From Hungatella_A sp034142505 (GTDB taxonomy: Bacteria > Bacillota > Clostridia > Lachnospirales > Lachnospiraceae): a DNA stretch of 64,000 bases. The notes under the pieces are model-generated. The model was not told where the DNA came from, ran no database searches, and was given only the letters and a program-made list of their open reading frames with translations. The stretch covers positions 1 to 64,000 of the forward strand of contig JAWZDV010000024.1 of the NCBI GenBank assembly GCA_034142505.1. The letters are read 5' to 3'. How positions within the stretch are numbered: position 1 is the stretch's first letter; the number at the start of each line of letters is the position of its first letter. This document shows, one piece after another, positions 8,103-16,320 of this stretch. A program made the position numbers and the translations under genes.

Positions 8103-9286
8103 GGATTCCCTCCTTCATAGACTTCCTTAAAGTCAATCATATCCGTCAATTCTCCGCCAATCAACGGCTTACACCATGTGACAAATGCATCCGTCACGTC
8201 ATTTCCCCGCTCATTGATATATTCCTCCGGGATAATCCGCTCATACATCATCACTTCCTGAATCGGTATCATTTCCACATGCATCCGGTAGGAGCCGTCC
8301 TCCGTCTCGTCGCGGATAAAGCCTGCCATCACGCCGCTCTCACCCTTCATGGCCGCTTTCAGCGCCTCCCGGCCGGCCAGCACCGCTTCCTCCCGGTCCA
8401 CAGGAGACTGCAGGGCCACGGACGCCCGGCCGCAGATTCCAGGCTTCTCACTTCTCGCCTTGATCCCCAGCTTCTGAATCACCAGATTGGCCAGATGGGC
8501 GCTCACATCCCCGTAGTAGGTGGCACGCCCGGTCTTAAAGATCGGAGGAACAATCGGCTCCCCCTTCTCATCCTTCAGCCCTTCGCTGGCAACCACAACC
8601 ACGCCGCCCTTCTCCTCATACAGCCGCTTCACGTCCTCCAAAAATTCCTCTTCCCGGAACGGCCGCTCCGGCAGGTAGATCAAATGCGGCGCGTCCCCCG
8701 GCTTCTTCCTGGCCAGGGCCGATGCCGCCGTGATCCAGCCGGCATTTCTCCCCATGGCCTCCACCACGCACACATGGATGGGCAGGGCCTTCACATCCGC
8801 CCCAACCTCCGCCGTGGTCTGTGCGATGTACCTGGCGGCGCTTCCATATCCCGGCGTGTGGTCCGTGATGGCAATATCATTGTCAATGGTCTTCGGAATT
8901 CCCACCACATGGATTCCCGCGTCCTTACACACCTCATAGATCTTTCCGCAGGTGTCCATGGTCCCGTTGCCGCCGTTTAACAGCACGTACCTGATCCCAT
9001 ACTTCCGGAAAATATCCACCATGGCCTCATAGTCCTCCTGCTCCAGCGCATACCGGGAGGAGCCAATGGCCGTGGCCGGGGTCTGTAACAGCAGTTTCAA
9101 CTTCTCCTCCGGGAACTGCAAGAGATCCAGCAGCCGTTCCTTCAAAATCCCCTCACTGCCGCCGATCGCTCCATAGACTTTCTCAATCCGCCCGCTCTCC
9201 TTCGCTTCCTCCAGCACTCCGTAGAGAGAGGAATTAATCACAGCCGTGGGGCCTCCGCCGTGAACCACCAATACATTTTCCGCCAC
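8099..9286 (-). CDS. Phosphofructokinase-family sugar-phosphate kinase
   Basis: 395 residues. The start is GTG at 9286, eight bases after AAGGAG; no closer ATG fits. It phosphorylates a ketohexose-6-phosphate at C1 (fructose- or tagatose-6-phosphate). The PFKA fold is shown by GGNGT (105-109), PKTIDND (131-137, catalytic D135/D137) and MGRNAGW. The Gly at the position that is Asp in pyrophosphate enzymes suggests ATP, while Lys132 in PKTIDND is the PPi/long-clade residue; this pairing is known in ATP-using members of the long clade. It is the first gene of the five-gene operon and has a LacI-type operator about 90 bp upstream. Confidence 0.85.
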   Translation of the reverse strand: MAENVLVVHGGGPTAVINSSLYGVLEEAKESGRIEKVYGAIGGSEGILKERLLDLLQFPEEKLKLLLQTPATAIGSSRYALEQEDYEAMVDIFRKYGIRYVLLNGGNGTMDTCGKIYEVCKDAGIHVVGIPKTIDNDIAITDHTPGYGSAARYIAQTTAEVGADVKALPIHVCVVEAMGRNAGWITAASALARKKPGDAPHLIYLPERPFREEEFLEDVKRLYEEKGGVVVVASEGLKDEKGEPIVPPIFKTGRATYYGDVSAHLANLVIQKLGIKARSEKPGICGRASVALQSPVDREEAVLAGREALKAAMKGESGVMAGFIRDETEDGSYRMHVEMIPIQEVMMYERIIPEEYINERGNDVTDAFVTWCKPLIGGELTDMIDFKEVYEGGNP

Positions 9287-9336
9287 GTTTGTTTCTCCTT
9301 TCTGACTTCATTTTATTTCCAGATTCTTCTTATTCT

Positions 9337-9345
9337 ATCTTACCA
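9337..9345 (-). promoter_or_regulatory. Predicted extended -10 promoter of the pfk operon
   Basis: Reading the minus strand, TGGTAAGAT gives an extended -10 (TGN plus TAAGAT, hexamer 9342-9337). No recognisable -35 lies 16-18 bp upstream. Instead, an operator palindrome ends 34 bp upstream of the hexamer. Confidence 0.5.
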
Positions 9346-9376
9346 TAATTGAGGAGAATTTTGCTGCTTTTTTACT

Positions 9377-9386
9377 CAAACGTTTG
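9377..9386. promoter_or_regulatory. LacI-family operator site 1 (pfk operon)
   Basis: A perfect palindrome CAAACGTTTG with a central CG, as expected for LacI-family proteins. The bases after it (CGTTA) are shared with site 4. It lies 34 bp upstream of the predicted -10 of the pfk operon. Confidence 0.7.
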
Positions 9387-9399
9387 CGTTAAACAGCAG

Positions 9400-9443
9400 A
9401 AAGGAAAGGCGGCCGTACACCAATATTCCGGTGTGCGGCCGCC
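9400..9443 (-). terminator. Terminator of the first NMT1-type ABC operon
   Basis: A 14-bp stem (9408-9421 with 9430-9443, one G-U pair) is followed on the minus strand by TTTCCTTTCTG. It lies 26 bp after the binding-protein stop and separates this operon from the pfk operon promoter. Confidence 0.75.
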
Positions 9444-9468
9444 GCTCATTTTTCACGGTATCTGCCGG

Positions 9469-10548
9469 TTATTTCCCTGCCTCTACCATCACATCTAACA
9501 TCACGTAATCCGATACAGGCACTTCCCCTTCCACTGCGCCCGCTTTGATAAAGTTCTCCTGCTGAATCTTATAGTATTTCTCTACGGTGCCGTTTGCCGC
9601 GCCATCTGCCACTTCCTTGCCGGTCAGCCAGTCGGCATCACCTCTCTGCGCGTAAACGCTGTCCTCGTCGGTCTTTGTCTGGTTTGCCACATATTTGGCA
9701 ACTTCCTCGTAATTTCCGTCTGCCGCATAATCCATGGCTTTGTAAAGAGCTCTCGTGAAACGAACCAGTTTATCTTTATTGGCATCCGCGTATTTTGGCG
9801 TTACAATCCAGCTTGCCAGAGAAACCGTGGTATCTGCAAAGGTTAAGTTATCACAGATCTTGGTGGAGTCTTTTACTTCCTCTAAAATCTTTAAGCTGTT
9901 GGGCGACCAGGTTGCGCAGGCATCCACACCGCCGGAAATCATGGCGGTAACGATGCTGGCTGCATCCATATCCACCGCGGTGATATCATCCATGGTCATG
10001 CCGGCCTTGGTCAGACTGTTCACCAGAATATCCTCGCTGGAGGTACCGGAGGAGTATGCCACTTTCTTGCCCTTTAAATCTTCAACCTTCGTAAGTCCCG
10101 GTCCGCCGATCAAAGCGTCGCCATTGGAAATATGGGACAGTGCAAAGATCGTCGCATCGCCATTGATACAGAGCTTGTGGGCGCCCTGTCCGATATAACC
10201 AATATCGATGGAACCGGATTCCAGAGCCGCGATGATGGTAGGTCCATCCTCAAACTGCACCATATTAACCGTGATTCCCTCTTCCTCAAAATATCCTTTT
10301 TCCGCCGCCGTGGTTACCGACCAAAGGCTGCCGTAGTTGGGCATATAGGCAATGTTTAAGGTCAATGGCTCTGCCGCCGCTTCCGTGGGGGCTTCTGTCT
10401 CTGCGGCGGTGGTCTCCGTCTTCGGCGCCGCCGTGGTGGTCTCTGCCTGGGTTGGAGCCGCCGTGGTCTCCGAGGTCTTGGCGGAACCACATGCCGCCAG
10501 TGATAAAACCATCGCTGATGCCATAACTACTGATAATGCTTTTCTCAT
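9469..10548 (-). CDS. NMT1/SsuA-type ABC solute-binding lipoprotein
   Basis: 359 residues; start at 10548 behind AAGGAGG. An N-terminal signal peptide with lipobox LAAC (Cys20) is followed by a Thr/Ala/Glu-rich linker to about residue 60. The periplasmic-binding fold follows, with typical segments ESGSIDIGYIG and PNYGSLW. Relatives bind sulfonates, nitrate, taurine or thiamine precursors, rarely sugars. It is the last gene of a permease-ATPase-binding protein operon. The operator linkage to a sugar-phosphate operon suggests the ligand is a small acidic or amino-sugar-like molecule; that is inference. Confidence 0.88.
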   Translation of the reverse strand: MRKALSVVMASAMVLSLAACGSAKTSETTAAPTQAETTTAAPKTETTAAETEAPTEAAAEPLTLNIAYMPNYGSLWSVTTAAEKGYFEEEGITVNMVQFEDGPTIIAALESGSIDIGYIGQGAHKLCINGDATIFALSHISNGDALIGGPGLTKVEDLKGKKVAYSSGTSSEDILVNSLTKAGMTMDDITAVDMDAASIVTAMISGGVDACATWSPNSLKILEEVKDSTKICDNLTFADTTVSLASWIVTPKYADANKDKLVRFTRALYKAMDYAADGNYEEVAKYVANQTKTDEDSVYAQRGDADWLTGKEVADGAANGTVEKYYKIQQENFIKAGAVEGEVPVSDYVMLDVMVEAGK

Positions 10549-10629
10549 AATACATCCTCCTTATGATTTGATCTTCCTTTATTTGATACTGCTTTATCCA
10601 GTTCACGGGTTTCCCCGGTAAAGCTCTGA

Positions 10630-11421
10630 CTATTTGCGGACTTCCAGATACTCTTGATAGACCTCACCCCAGATATAGGATTTTAAATCCAGGAATGGAA
10701 GCTCCATCTTCATCTCCTGTGTCCGGGGATAGGGCAGGTTAATGTCCACGATCTTTTTGATTCTGCCCGGCCTGGCGCTCATGATAATCACTTTGGTAGC
10801 CAGGATGACCGCCTCCTCCACATCATGAGTGATGAAGAAACAGGTCTTTTTCTCCTCCTGCCAGGTCTTGATTAACTCCGATTGCAGCTGGGTTCTGGTC
10901 TGGGCATCCAGGGCGCCGAAGGGTTCATCCATCAAAAGCACCTCCGGCTGTACCGCATAAGCTCTCGCGATGGCCACGCGCTGTTTCATACCGCCGGACA
11001 GTTCCTTGGGATAGGCATCCACAAACTCTTCCAATTCTACCATTTTTATGTATTTCATAGCCACTTCTCTGGCCTGGGCGTCATTCATGCCCTTTAGCTT
11101 GAGACCGAACATGACGTTCTTCATCACCGTCAGCCAGGGGAACAACGCGTACTGCTGAAACACCACCCCCCGCTCCGTGCCGGTCCCCTCCACCCGCTTG
11201 CCGTCCACATAGACATTGCCGGAGGTAGCCGGGAGAAGACCTGCGATGATATTTAACAGAGTGGATTTTCCGCATCCGGAAGGCCCCACAACGCAGATAA
11301 ATTCATTTTCCATAATGTCCAAATCGATCCCGTTTAAGGCGATCATCTTGCCCTTGCGGCCTTCATAGACCTTTTCCACATGGTCGATTTTTACTTTTAT
11401 ATTTCTCTCGTCTCCTGCCAT
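10630..11421 (-). CDS. SsuB/TauB-type ABC transporter ATPase
   Basis: 263 residues. Complete nucleotide-binding domain: Walker A GPSGCGKST, Q-loop FQQYALFPW, signature LSGGMKQR, Walker B VLLMDEPFGALD and switch His in FITHDVEEA. The closing segment MSARPGRIKKIVDI is typical of the nitrate/sulfonate/taurine import family. The gene starts inside the 3' end of the permease gene (25-bp overlap), so it is co-translated. It works at the inner face of the membrane with the permease just upstream. Confidence 0.92.
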   Translation of the reverse strand: MAGDERNIKVKIDHVEKVYEGRKGKMIALNGIDLDIMENEFICVVGPSGCGKSTLLNIIAGLLPATSGNVYVDGKRVEGTGTERGVVFQQYALFPWLTVMKNVMFGLKLKGMNDAQAREVAMKYIKMVELEEFVDAYPKELSGGMKQRVAIARAYAVQPEVLLMDEPFGALDAQTRTQLQSELIKTWQEEKKTCFFITHDVEEAVILATKVIIMSARPGRIKKIVDINLPYPRTQEMKMELPFLDLKSYIWGEVYQEYLEVRK

Positions 11422-12203
11422 CCTGTGAACTTCCTTTCCAGATATTTGATGAATTTTTCTGTTGAGATACCGATGATACCGATGATGATGATGTACAGAA
11501 GCATCGGCGCCACTTCAAAACTGTTGTTCAGGGAACGGATTCTCATGCCGAGTCCCGCGATGGCTCCCGTTGATTCCGCCGCAATCAGAGTGGTCAGCGC
11601 CACGGAGACGCCAAGCCGGACCGCCGTGATGATAAACGGGGTCGTGGCCGGGAAAATCACCTTGACAAAGATATCACGGTCCTTTGCTCCCAGCACCCGC
11701 GCCGCCTTGATCAGTGTCTCATCCACATTCCGGACTCCCTGATAGATGGTTACCGTCATGATCAGGAAGGTGGCCAGCCAGATGACGATCACCTGCGGTC
11801 TGCGGCCAACTCCGGCAGAGATAACCACCAAAGGTACATAGGCCAGCGGCGGGATATTTCTGATAAACTGAATCCAGGGTTCCACGATGTAACGCACCGG
11901 ACGGTACCAGGCCATCAAAAACGCGATCGGCACAGCTGTGACAAAGCCAAGCACAAAGCCCAAAATCACCGAAATCATACTGCTGCTGAAATCCTGCCAC
12001 AGCACCCCGCGGTCAATCATAGTTTTGAGAGACGCCAGCACCGTGGGTGCAAATGGGAAGCTTCTTGCGGTTTTGGGATTGATGGACAGGCAGTACCATA
12101 GGATGACTGCAGTCAAAAATGAGAGCAAAAGCCAGCCCCAGTTGGGTATTTTGGATATGATATCTCTATCTTTTCCTTCCTGTTTCTTCGGTTCTGAAGA
12201 CAT
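11397..12203 (-). CDS. SsuC/TauC-type ABC transporter permease
   Basis: 268 residues; start at 12203 behind AAGGAGGAG. It has about six hydrophobic segments, and the BPD_transp_1 coupling region lies around VRNVDETLIKAARVLGA, with the EAA-like loop that docks on the ATPase. First gene of the importer operon. Its promoter region is shared with the divergent lacI gene and carries two operator palindromes. Confidence 0.9.
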   Translation of the reverse strand: MSSEPKKQEGKDRDIISKIPNWGWLLLSFLTAVILWYCLSINPKTARSFPFAPTVLASLKTMIDRGVLWQDFSSSMISVILGFVLGFVTAVPIAFLMAWYRPVRYIVEPWIQFIRNIPPLAYVPLVVISAGVGRRPQVIVIWLATFLIMTVTIYQGVRNVDETLIKAARVLGAKDRDIFVKVIFPATTPFIITAVRLGVSVALTTLIAAESTGAIAGLGMRIRSLNNSFEVAPMLLYIIIIGIIGISTEKFIKYLERKFTGWQETREI

Positions 12204-12297
12204 ATCTGCTCCTCCTTATTAAATATTTGTGTTACGTTTCGTCCACATTGTCAACTTATTGGCAATACATCCAATTTTTCTTGTCTTTCTGTATTTT

Positions 12298-12306
12298 ATT
12301 ATAGCA
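12298..12306 (-). promoter_or_regulatory. Extended -10 promoter of the first NMT1-type importer
   Basis: On the minus strand TGCTATAAT forms an extended -10 (hexamer 12303-12298). No good -35 is seen. Operator site 2 lies 34 bp upstream, the same geometry as at the other three sites. Confidence 0.6.
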
Positions 12307-12337
12307 TATTGCACAAATAATTCATCCGCTATTTAAG

Positions 12338-12347
12338 CAAACGTTTG
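12338..12347. promoter_or_regulatory. LacI-family operator site 2 (importer)
   Basis: Perfect palindrome CAAACGTTTG inside GCAAACGTTTGTC. It lies in the divergent lacI/importer region, 34 bp upstream of the importer -10. Confidence 0.7.
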
Positions 12348-12374
12348 TCTTTAAGATTTTGAACAAATTATAGG

Positions 12375-12384
12375 AAAACGTTTG
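12375..12384. promoter_or_regulatory. LacI-family operator site 3 (lacI)
   Basis: AAAACGTTTG, one base off the palindrome, followed by TCT as at site 2. It lies 35 bp upstream of the predicted lacI -10, which suggests autoregulation. Confidence 0.65.
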
Positions 12385-12419
12385 TCTATTTTCCCCTGTT
12401 TTTTCCCTCTGAAATTAGG

Positions 12420-12425
12420 TATACT
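12420..12425 (+). promoter_or_regulatory. Predicted -10 of the lacI-like gene
   Basis: TATACT lies 53 bp before the start codon. The matching -35 region (about 12397-12402) is poor. Site 3 lies 35 bp upstream. Confidence 0.45.
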
Positions 12426-12478
12426 TAATCATAGGAAAATATTAGACCGGCATTTTGACAACGAAAGGAAGTGAATCT

Positions 12479-13507
12479 ATGACCCTCAAAGAAATTGCCG
12501 CGGAAGCAGGGGTCTCCATCTCCACCGTCTCCCGGGTCATCAATAAGAGCAGCAAGTGTCCTGCCAGCAAGGAAGTACAGGACCGGATCTGGGAGATCGT
12601 GCGCCGGACGGGGTATACGCCCAACACCACGGCAAGAGATTTAAAGCGGGGCTCCGTGGAAGCCGCGGAACCGCTCTCCCGCTCCATCGCCTGCTTATTT
12701 GCCAGGACCTCGGACGTGGAGACGGACTCCTTTTTCTCCTCACTGGCCAGAAGTATTGAGAAAGAGGCGTTTAAGTATAATTACATATTAAAGTATACGT
12801 TCACGGCATTTGACATCAACCATCCCAGCACCTTCCGGCTGATCACGGACAATCATGTGGATGGGGTGGCGGTGCTGGGGCGGTGCGACAAGCAGCTGTT
12901 AAAGTTTTTGAAACAGTATTTTAAGTGTGTGGCCTACACGGGGCTTAACAACCTGGAAGCCAAATACGACCAGATAATCTGCGACGGGTATCAGGCCAGC
13001 ATTACCGCCATCAACCATCTGATGCAGCTGGGGCACACGAAGATCGCCTACATCGGAGAGACGGAGGCGGAGGACCGGTATCAGGGGTACTGTACCGCGA
13101 TGGCGGCGAAACAGCTGCCCATTCGAAGGGAGTACGTCTCCAATGTGACACTGTCCTCGGAGGGCGGCTACAAGGGTGCGGAGGCGCTGTTGAAAAAAGG
13201 GTGCGACGCCACGGCATTTTTCTGCCCCAACGATGTGACGGCCATCGGGGCCATGCGGGCCATCAAGGAGCATGGACTGTCGGTTCCGGGGGATGTGTCG
13301 ATCATCAGTATTGATGATATTGATATGGCGCAGTATCTGAATCCCATGCTGACCACCATCCATATCCCGGTGGAGGAGATGGGGCAGATGACGGCCAAGA
13401 CACTGATCGACCGGATTGAGGGAGGACATCATCTTCCGATGAAGATCAATCTGCCCTACTATATCGCCAACCGGGAGAGCTGCGGGCCCTGCAGAGTGAG
13501 AAAATAA
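12479..13507 (+). CDS. LacI-family transcriptional regulator
   Basis: 342 residues. ATG at 12479 follows AAAGGAAG; an upstream in-frame TTG at 12455 would put the HTH too far in. The N-terminal HTH begins TLKEIAAEAGVSISTVSRVI, and the hinge segment TARDLKRG carries the Leu that intercalates at the central CG of LacI operators. A periplasmic-binding-like ligand domain follows (about 65-335), with the typical DVSIISIDDIDMA segment. Divergent from the importer operon and followed by an aldose epimerase. Four palindromes in the window are its likely sites. Their position near -51 suggests activation rather than simple repression. Confidence 0.9.
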   Translation: MTLKEIAAEAGVSISTVSRVINKSSKCPASKEVQDRIWEIVRRTGYTPNTTARDLKRGSVEAAEPLSRSIACLFARTSDVETDSFFSSLARSIEKEAFKYNYILKYTFTAFDINHPSTFRLITDNHVDGVAVLGRCDKQLLKFLKQYFKCVAYTGLNNLEAKYDQIICDGYQASITAINHLMQLGHTKIAYIGETEAEDRYQGYCTAMAAKQLPIRREYVSNVTLSSEGGYKGAEALLKKGCDATAFFCPNDVTAIGAMRAIKEHGLSVPGDVSIISIDDIDMAQYLNPMLTTIHIPVEEMGQMTAKTLIDRIEGGHHLPMKINLPYYIANRESCGPCRVRK

Positions 13508-13534
13508 GATAAACAAAGAAAGGAATAGGATCAC

Positions 13535-14416
13535 ATGATTATCACATTGAACAACAAGAAATTCAGCGCTTCTATTGATTCCCTGGGCGCACAGCTCATC
13601 TCGTTAAAGGACAGTGCCGGCAAGGAATATATCTGGCAGAGAGACCCGGCATTTTGGAAAAACTGCTCTCCTCTTCTGTTTCCCATTGTTGGCAACTGCC
13701 GCGGCGGGAAAACGATGATCGAAGGAACGTGGTATGAGATTCCAAAACATGGCTTCTGCAAGGAGACGGACTTTGAAGTGACAAACCAGAGCGAAACCTC
13801 CGCCCGGTTCTCCATCACCTCCACAGAGAAGACCAGGGAAGTCTATCCATATGAGTTCCGTTTGTCCCTCACTTACACCTTGACGGACGATGGGCTCTCC
13901 ATGGATTACACCGTGGAAAACCTGGAGGCCAGAACGATCTACTACTGCCTCGGCGCCCACCCAGGCTTTGTGACGCCGCTTCATGATGGAGAGAAATTCA
14001 GCGACTATCAGTTGGAATTTGAAAAAGAAGAACATGCAGACAGTATTGTCTATGATCTGGATAACCTCCAATTTGATGTAAATAACCGGCTTCCACTGCT
14101 GCATGGCACCAATATTTTGCCACTTGACTACCACTTATTTGATAACGATGCCATTTTCTTCCCGGAAATTGCGTCCCGCAAAGTCTCCATCGTCCACCCA
14201 GGCACCCGGAAGGGCATTGAAGTCGATTACCGCGGCTTCGATACCATCGCCTTCTGGACCCCCGACCACAAGGAAGCCCCCTTCCTCTGCGTTGAGCCCT
14301 GGAACGGGTCCGCGATCTGTTCGGATGAAGACGACGAGTTTATTCACAAGAACCATGTACAGTCTTTGAAGGCCGGAGAGGCTGGGGAGTATCATCTTGG
14401 GATTCGGATATTGTAA
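13535..14416 (+). CDS. Aldose 1-epimerase (mutarotase)-like protein
   Basis: 293 residues; start behind AAAGGAATAG, 27 bp after lacI, so probably co-transcribed. The galactose-mutarotase beta-sandwich fold is suggested by the N-terminal SLGAQLISLKD, by the GAHPGF segment with a conserved His, and by the C-terminal FLCVEPWNG with a candidate catalytic Glu. The family interconverts sugar anomers or hexose-6-phosphate anomers. The neighbourhood implies action on the sugar degraded by this regulon. A terminator follows. Confidence 0.85.
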   Translation: MIITLNNKKFSASIDSLGAQLISLKDSAGKEYIWQRDPAFWKNCSPLLFPIVGNCRGGKTMIEGTWYEIPKHGFCKETDFEVTNQSETSARFSITSTEKTREVYPYEFRLSLTYTLTDDGLSMDYTVENLEARTIYYCLGAHPGFVTPLHDGEKFSDYQLEFEKEEHADSIVYDLDNLQFDVNNRLPLLHGTNILPLDYHLFDNDAIFFPEIASRKVSIVHPGTRKGIEVDYRGFDTIAFWTPDHKEAPFLCVEPWNGSAICSDEDDEFIHKNHVQSLKAGEAGEYHLGIRIL

Positions 14417-14431
14417 AAAGAAAGTAACTTC

Positions 14432-14478
14432 GCAGGTAAGTCCAGATACTGCTAATTATTCGGACTTGCCTGCTTTTT
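14432..14478 (+). terminator. Terminator of the lacI/epimerase unit
   Basis: Stem GCAGGTAAGTCC / GGACTTGCCTGC (14432-14443, 14462-14473, one wobble) followed by TTTTT. It also marks the edge of the AT-rich island. Confidence 0.88.
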
Positions 14479-14510
14479 ATTCTGGCCCTGTCATGTCACG
14501 ACTTTGTCAC

Positions 14511-14538
14511 TTGAAAATTGGTTGTCTTATAGTATAAT
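14511..14538 (+). promoter_or_regulatory. Sigma-A-type promoter of the papain-like peptidase gene
   Basis: TTGAAA (14511-14516) and TATAAT (14533-14538) with a 16-bp spacer, about 80 bp before the start codon. Confidence 0.65.
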
Positions 14539-14618
14539 GAAATCAGATGAAGGATCCTCATTGAAAAACATAATTTTTAATACCCTTACAATTCAATAAA
14601 AATATGGAGGATACCTTT

Positions 14619-15752
14619 ATGAGAAAGAAAATGGTAATACCTTGTATACTAGCCTTAATAGGACTTGCTGTTACACTCCCCACGTTTACCAGTTACGCCA
14701 CAGAAGATACCGGAAGATATATTATGACTGAAACAATTCCAGCTAAAGTTTCAGAATATGCCCAGGATATTTTTGCTCATTTAAATGGCAATGATGTCCA
14801 TGCGATCGGTTTGTCCGTTTCGCCGGAGGACTTGTCTTTATCTCTCGGCATCAAGGTCAATATGATATCAACGGAAGATTATAGTAAATATTATTTTCCA
14901 GTTTTAAACGGAAATGATATTGTTGCAACGTTAATTGTTAATGATATTGACAATTCGCTATCTTTCACCTTGCTTCAAGACGAGATCACAGAGTCGCTGA
15001 ATCATTTTAATGTTAGCAAAGATACCCCTGCAAACATCATAGTGACTAATACTGCGGCCTATGCAGTGAATGAAACGGATACAGTTACCTTAGGCGAAAG
15101 TCCCTATGCAACTGATGAAACACGTCAAACTGATATGGAACATCTGCAAATTGCGCCGTTGTCTAATGAAACTGTTTCTACTATTATGATTGGCAGTGAC
15201 AATGTCTATGATGTGAGTATGGGAACCGAATCTAATGCCTATGCGATTTATGGAAAGAGTTGCGATAACTTACCCTGTGTAACTCATAATCCAAGTATTG
15301 GAATAGGCTCATGTTGGGCCGCCAGCGCTGGTTCTATTATTGCATACATGAAAGAAGGGTCTTCTGCCACTGTATCTGATGGAGAATATTGGCGCGATCT
15401 TATCTTAGAATCAACACTAGATGGAAACCTTACTAATGCAAAAAAATATATTAATATGTATGGGACACGTACGCAAAGTCTTAACCCCAAAGCGCTTTCC
15501 TGGTCCCAAGTAAAAGCACAAATTTTAGAAAAGGACAATCCCTGTTATATGTCATTAACCTCATCTAGCAGCAGTTTCGGACATGCAACTGTGCTATGTG
15601 GATATGATTACGATAATACAAGTACTAAATATAACCGTATGTACATTATGGATCCAAATGAGCCAGATTGGTTTATAACATCGTATGGTTCAACTTATGA
15701 ATCTTCATATGGTTATACATTTAAATGGACCAATGCTTTAATAAGTAAATAA
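14619..15752 (+). CDS. Secreted papain-like (C39/C47-type) cysteine peptidase
   Basis: 377 residues. ATG at 14619 has GGAGG nine bases upstream; the ATG at 14604 contains that site and is rejected. There is an N-terminal signal peptide (about 1-27). A prodomain-like region without recognised motifs follows to about 215. The C-terminal third holds a papain-like triad: C232 in GSCWAAS, H322 in GHATVLCGYD and D345/N347 in MDPNEP. This layout resembles staphopain-like and C39-like secreted peptidases. Codon use and AT content differ from the sugar genes around it. A terminator follows. Target unknown; bacteriocin processing or host-protein cleavage are possibilities. Confidence 0.75.
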   Translation: MRKKMVIPCILALIGLAVTLPTFTSYATEDTGRYIMTETIPAKVSEYAQDIFAHLNGNDVHAIGLSVSPEDLSLSLGIKVNMISTEDYSKYYFPVLNGNDIVATLIVNDIDNSLSFTLLQDEITESLNHFNVSKDTPANIIVTNTAAYAVNETDTVTLGESPYATDETRQTDMEHLQIAPLSNETVSTIMIGSDNVYDVSMGTESNAYAIYGKSCDNLPCVTHNPSIGIGSCWAASAGSIIAYMKEGSSATVSDGEYWRDLILESTLDGNLTNAKKYINMYGTRTQSLNPKALSWSQVKAQILEKDNPCYMSLTSSSSSFGHATVLCGYDYDNTSTKYNRMYIMDPNEPDWFITSYGSTYESSYGYTFKWTNALISK

Positions 15753-15761
15753 GGCATTGTT

Positions 15762-15799
15762 AAAGAAGGGTATCTGATAATTCAGCTATCCTTCTTTTA
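15762..15799 (+). terminator. Terminator after the cysteine peptidase gene
   Basis: Stem AAAGAAGGGTA / TATCCTTCTTT (15762-15772, 15787-15797), ending in T-rich sequence. Confidence 0.75.
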
Positions 15800-15849
15800 G
15801 TAATTGTTATCAACCACACAAAACACACACATAAAAGAAAGGACTTCTC

Positions 15850-16230
15850 TTGAAAAAACACAAATTAGCCATATTAGGTTTAGTGAGCATTTGCTTATTA
15901 CTTTCGATAAAATTATATCAAAGATATACTATGTTATACAAACCTCAAATCCTACCTCCATTAACTATAATGGTAAATGACACATTATATAAATATTCAA
16001 CGACTCTTACTGATACAAGTTCTATTGATATCATACTTACTGAACCTGCAGGCACCATAAATGAAATTATAAAGGGGGAACTTCCCACCCAAAATAATCA
16101 ATCCACGTTTGGTGAAGTCGGTATGGACTATTGGTTCGTAGAACCAGATCCTCAAGAAAATATGGAGGATGATATTCTTCTTTATGTTAAGTATCATGAT
16201 GATTTCTTTATATTAAAACGCTGGGACTAG
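15850..16230 (+). CDS. Small membrane-anchored hypothetical protein
   Basis: 126 residues, starting at TTG 15850 with AAAGGA nine bases upstream. I do not recognise it. An N-terminal hydrophobic segment (about 7-22) follows a Lys-rich start, so it is a membrane anchor or uncleaved signal. The remainder is a short, mostly beta-predicted extracellular domain ending in KYHDDFFILKRWD. It lies 97 bp after the papain-like peptidase gene and a terminator. It might be an inhibitor or immunity partner of that peptidase, which is speculation. Confidence 0.55.
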   Translation: MKKHKLAILGLVSICLLLSIKLYQRYTMLYKPQILPPLTIMVNDTLYKYSTTLTDTSSIDIILTEPAGTINEIIKGELPTQNNQSTFGEVGMDYWFVEPDPQENMEDDILLYVKYHDDFFILKRWD

Positions 16231-16320
16231 CAACATGAAACTACTACAACTTCATCGTAAGAAAAGGGGGCGATACAATTAATGTAATCGCCCACCCACA
16301 CCTAACTATGTTACTAATTT

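Noticed and set aside
9377..12384. Reading the CAAACGTTTG palindromes as CcpA cre sites
   Set aside because: They lack the TG...CA flanks of the cre consensus, are shared only by the sugar operons here, and lie beside a dedicated LacI-family gene; CcpA binding cannot be fully excluded.
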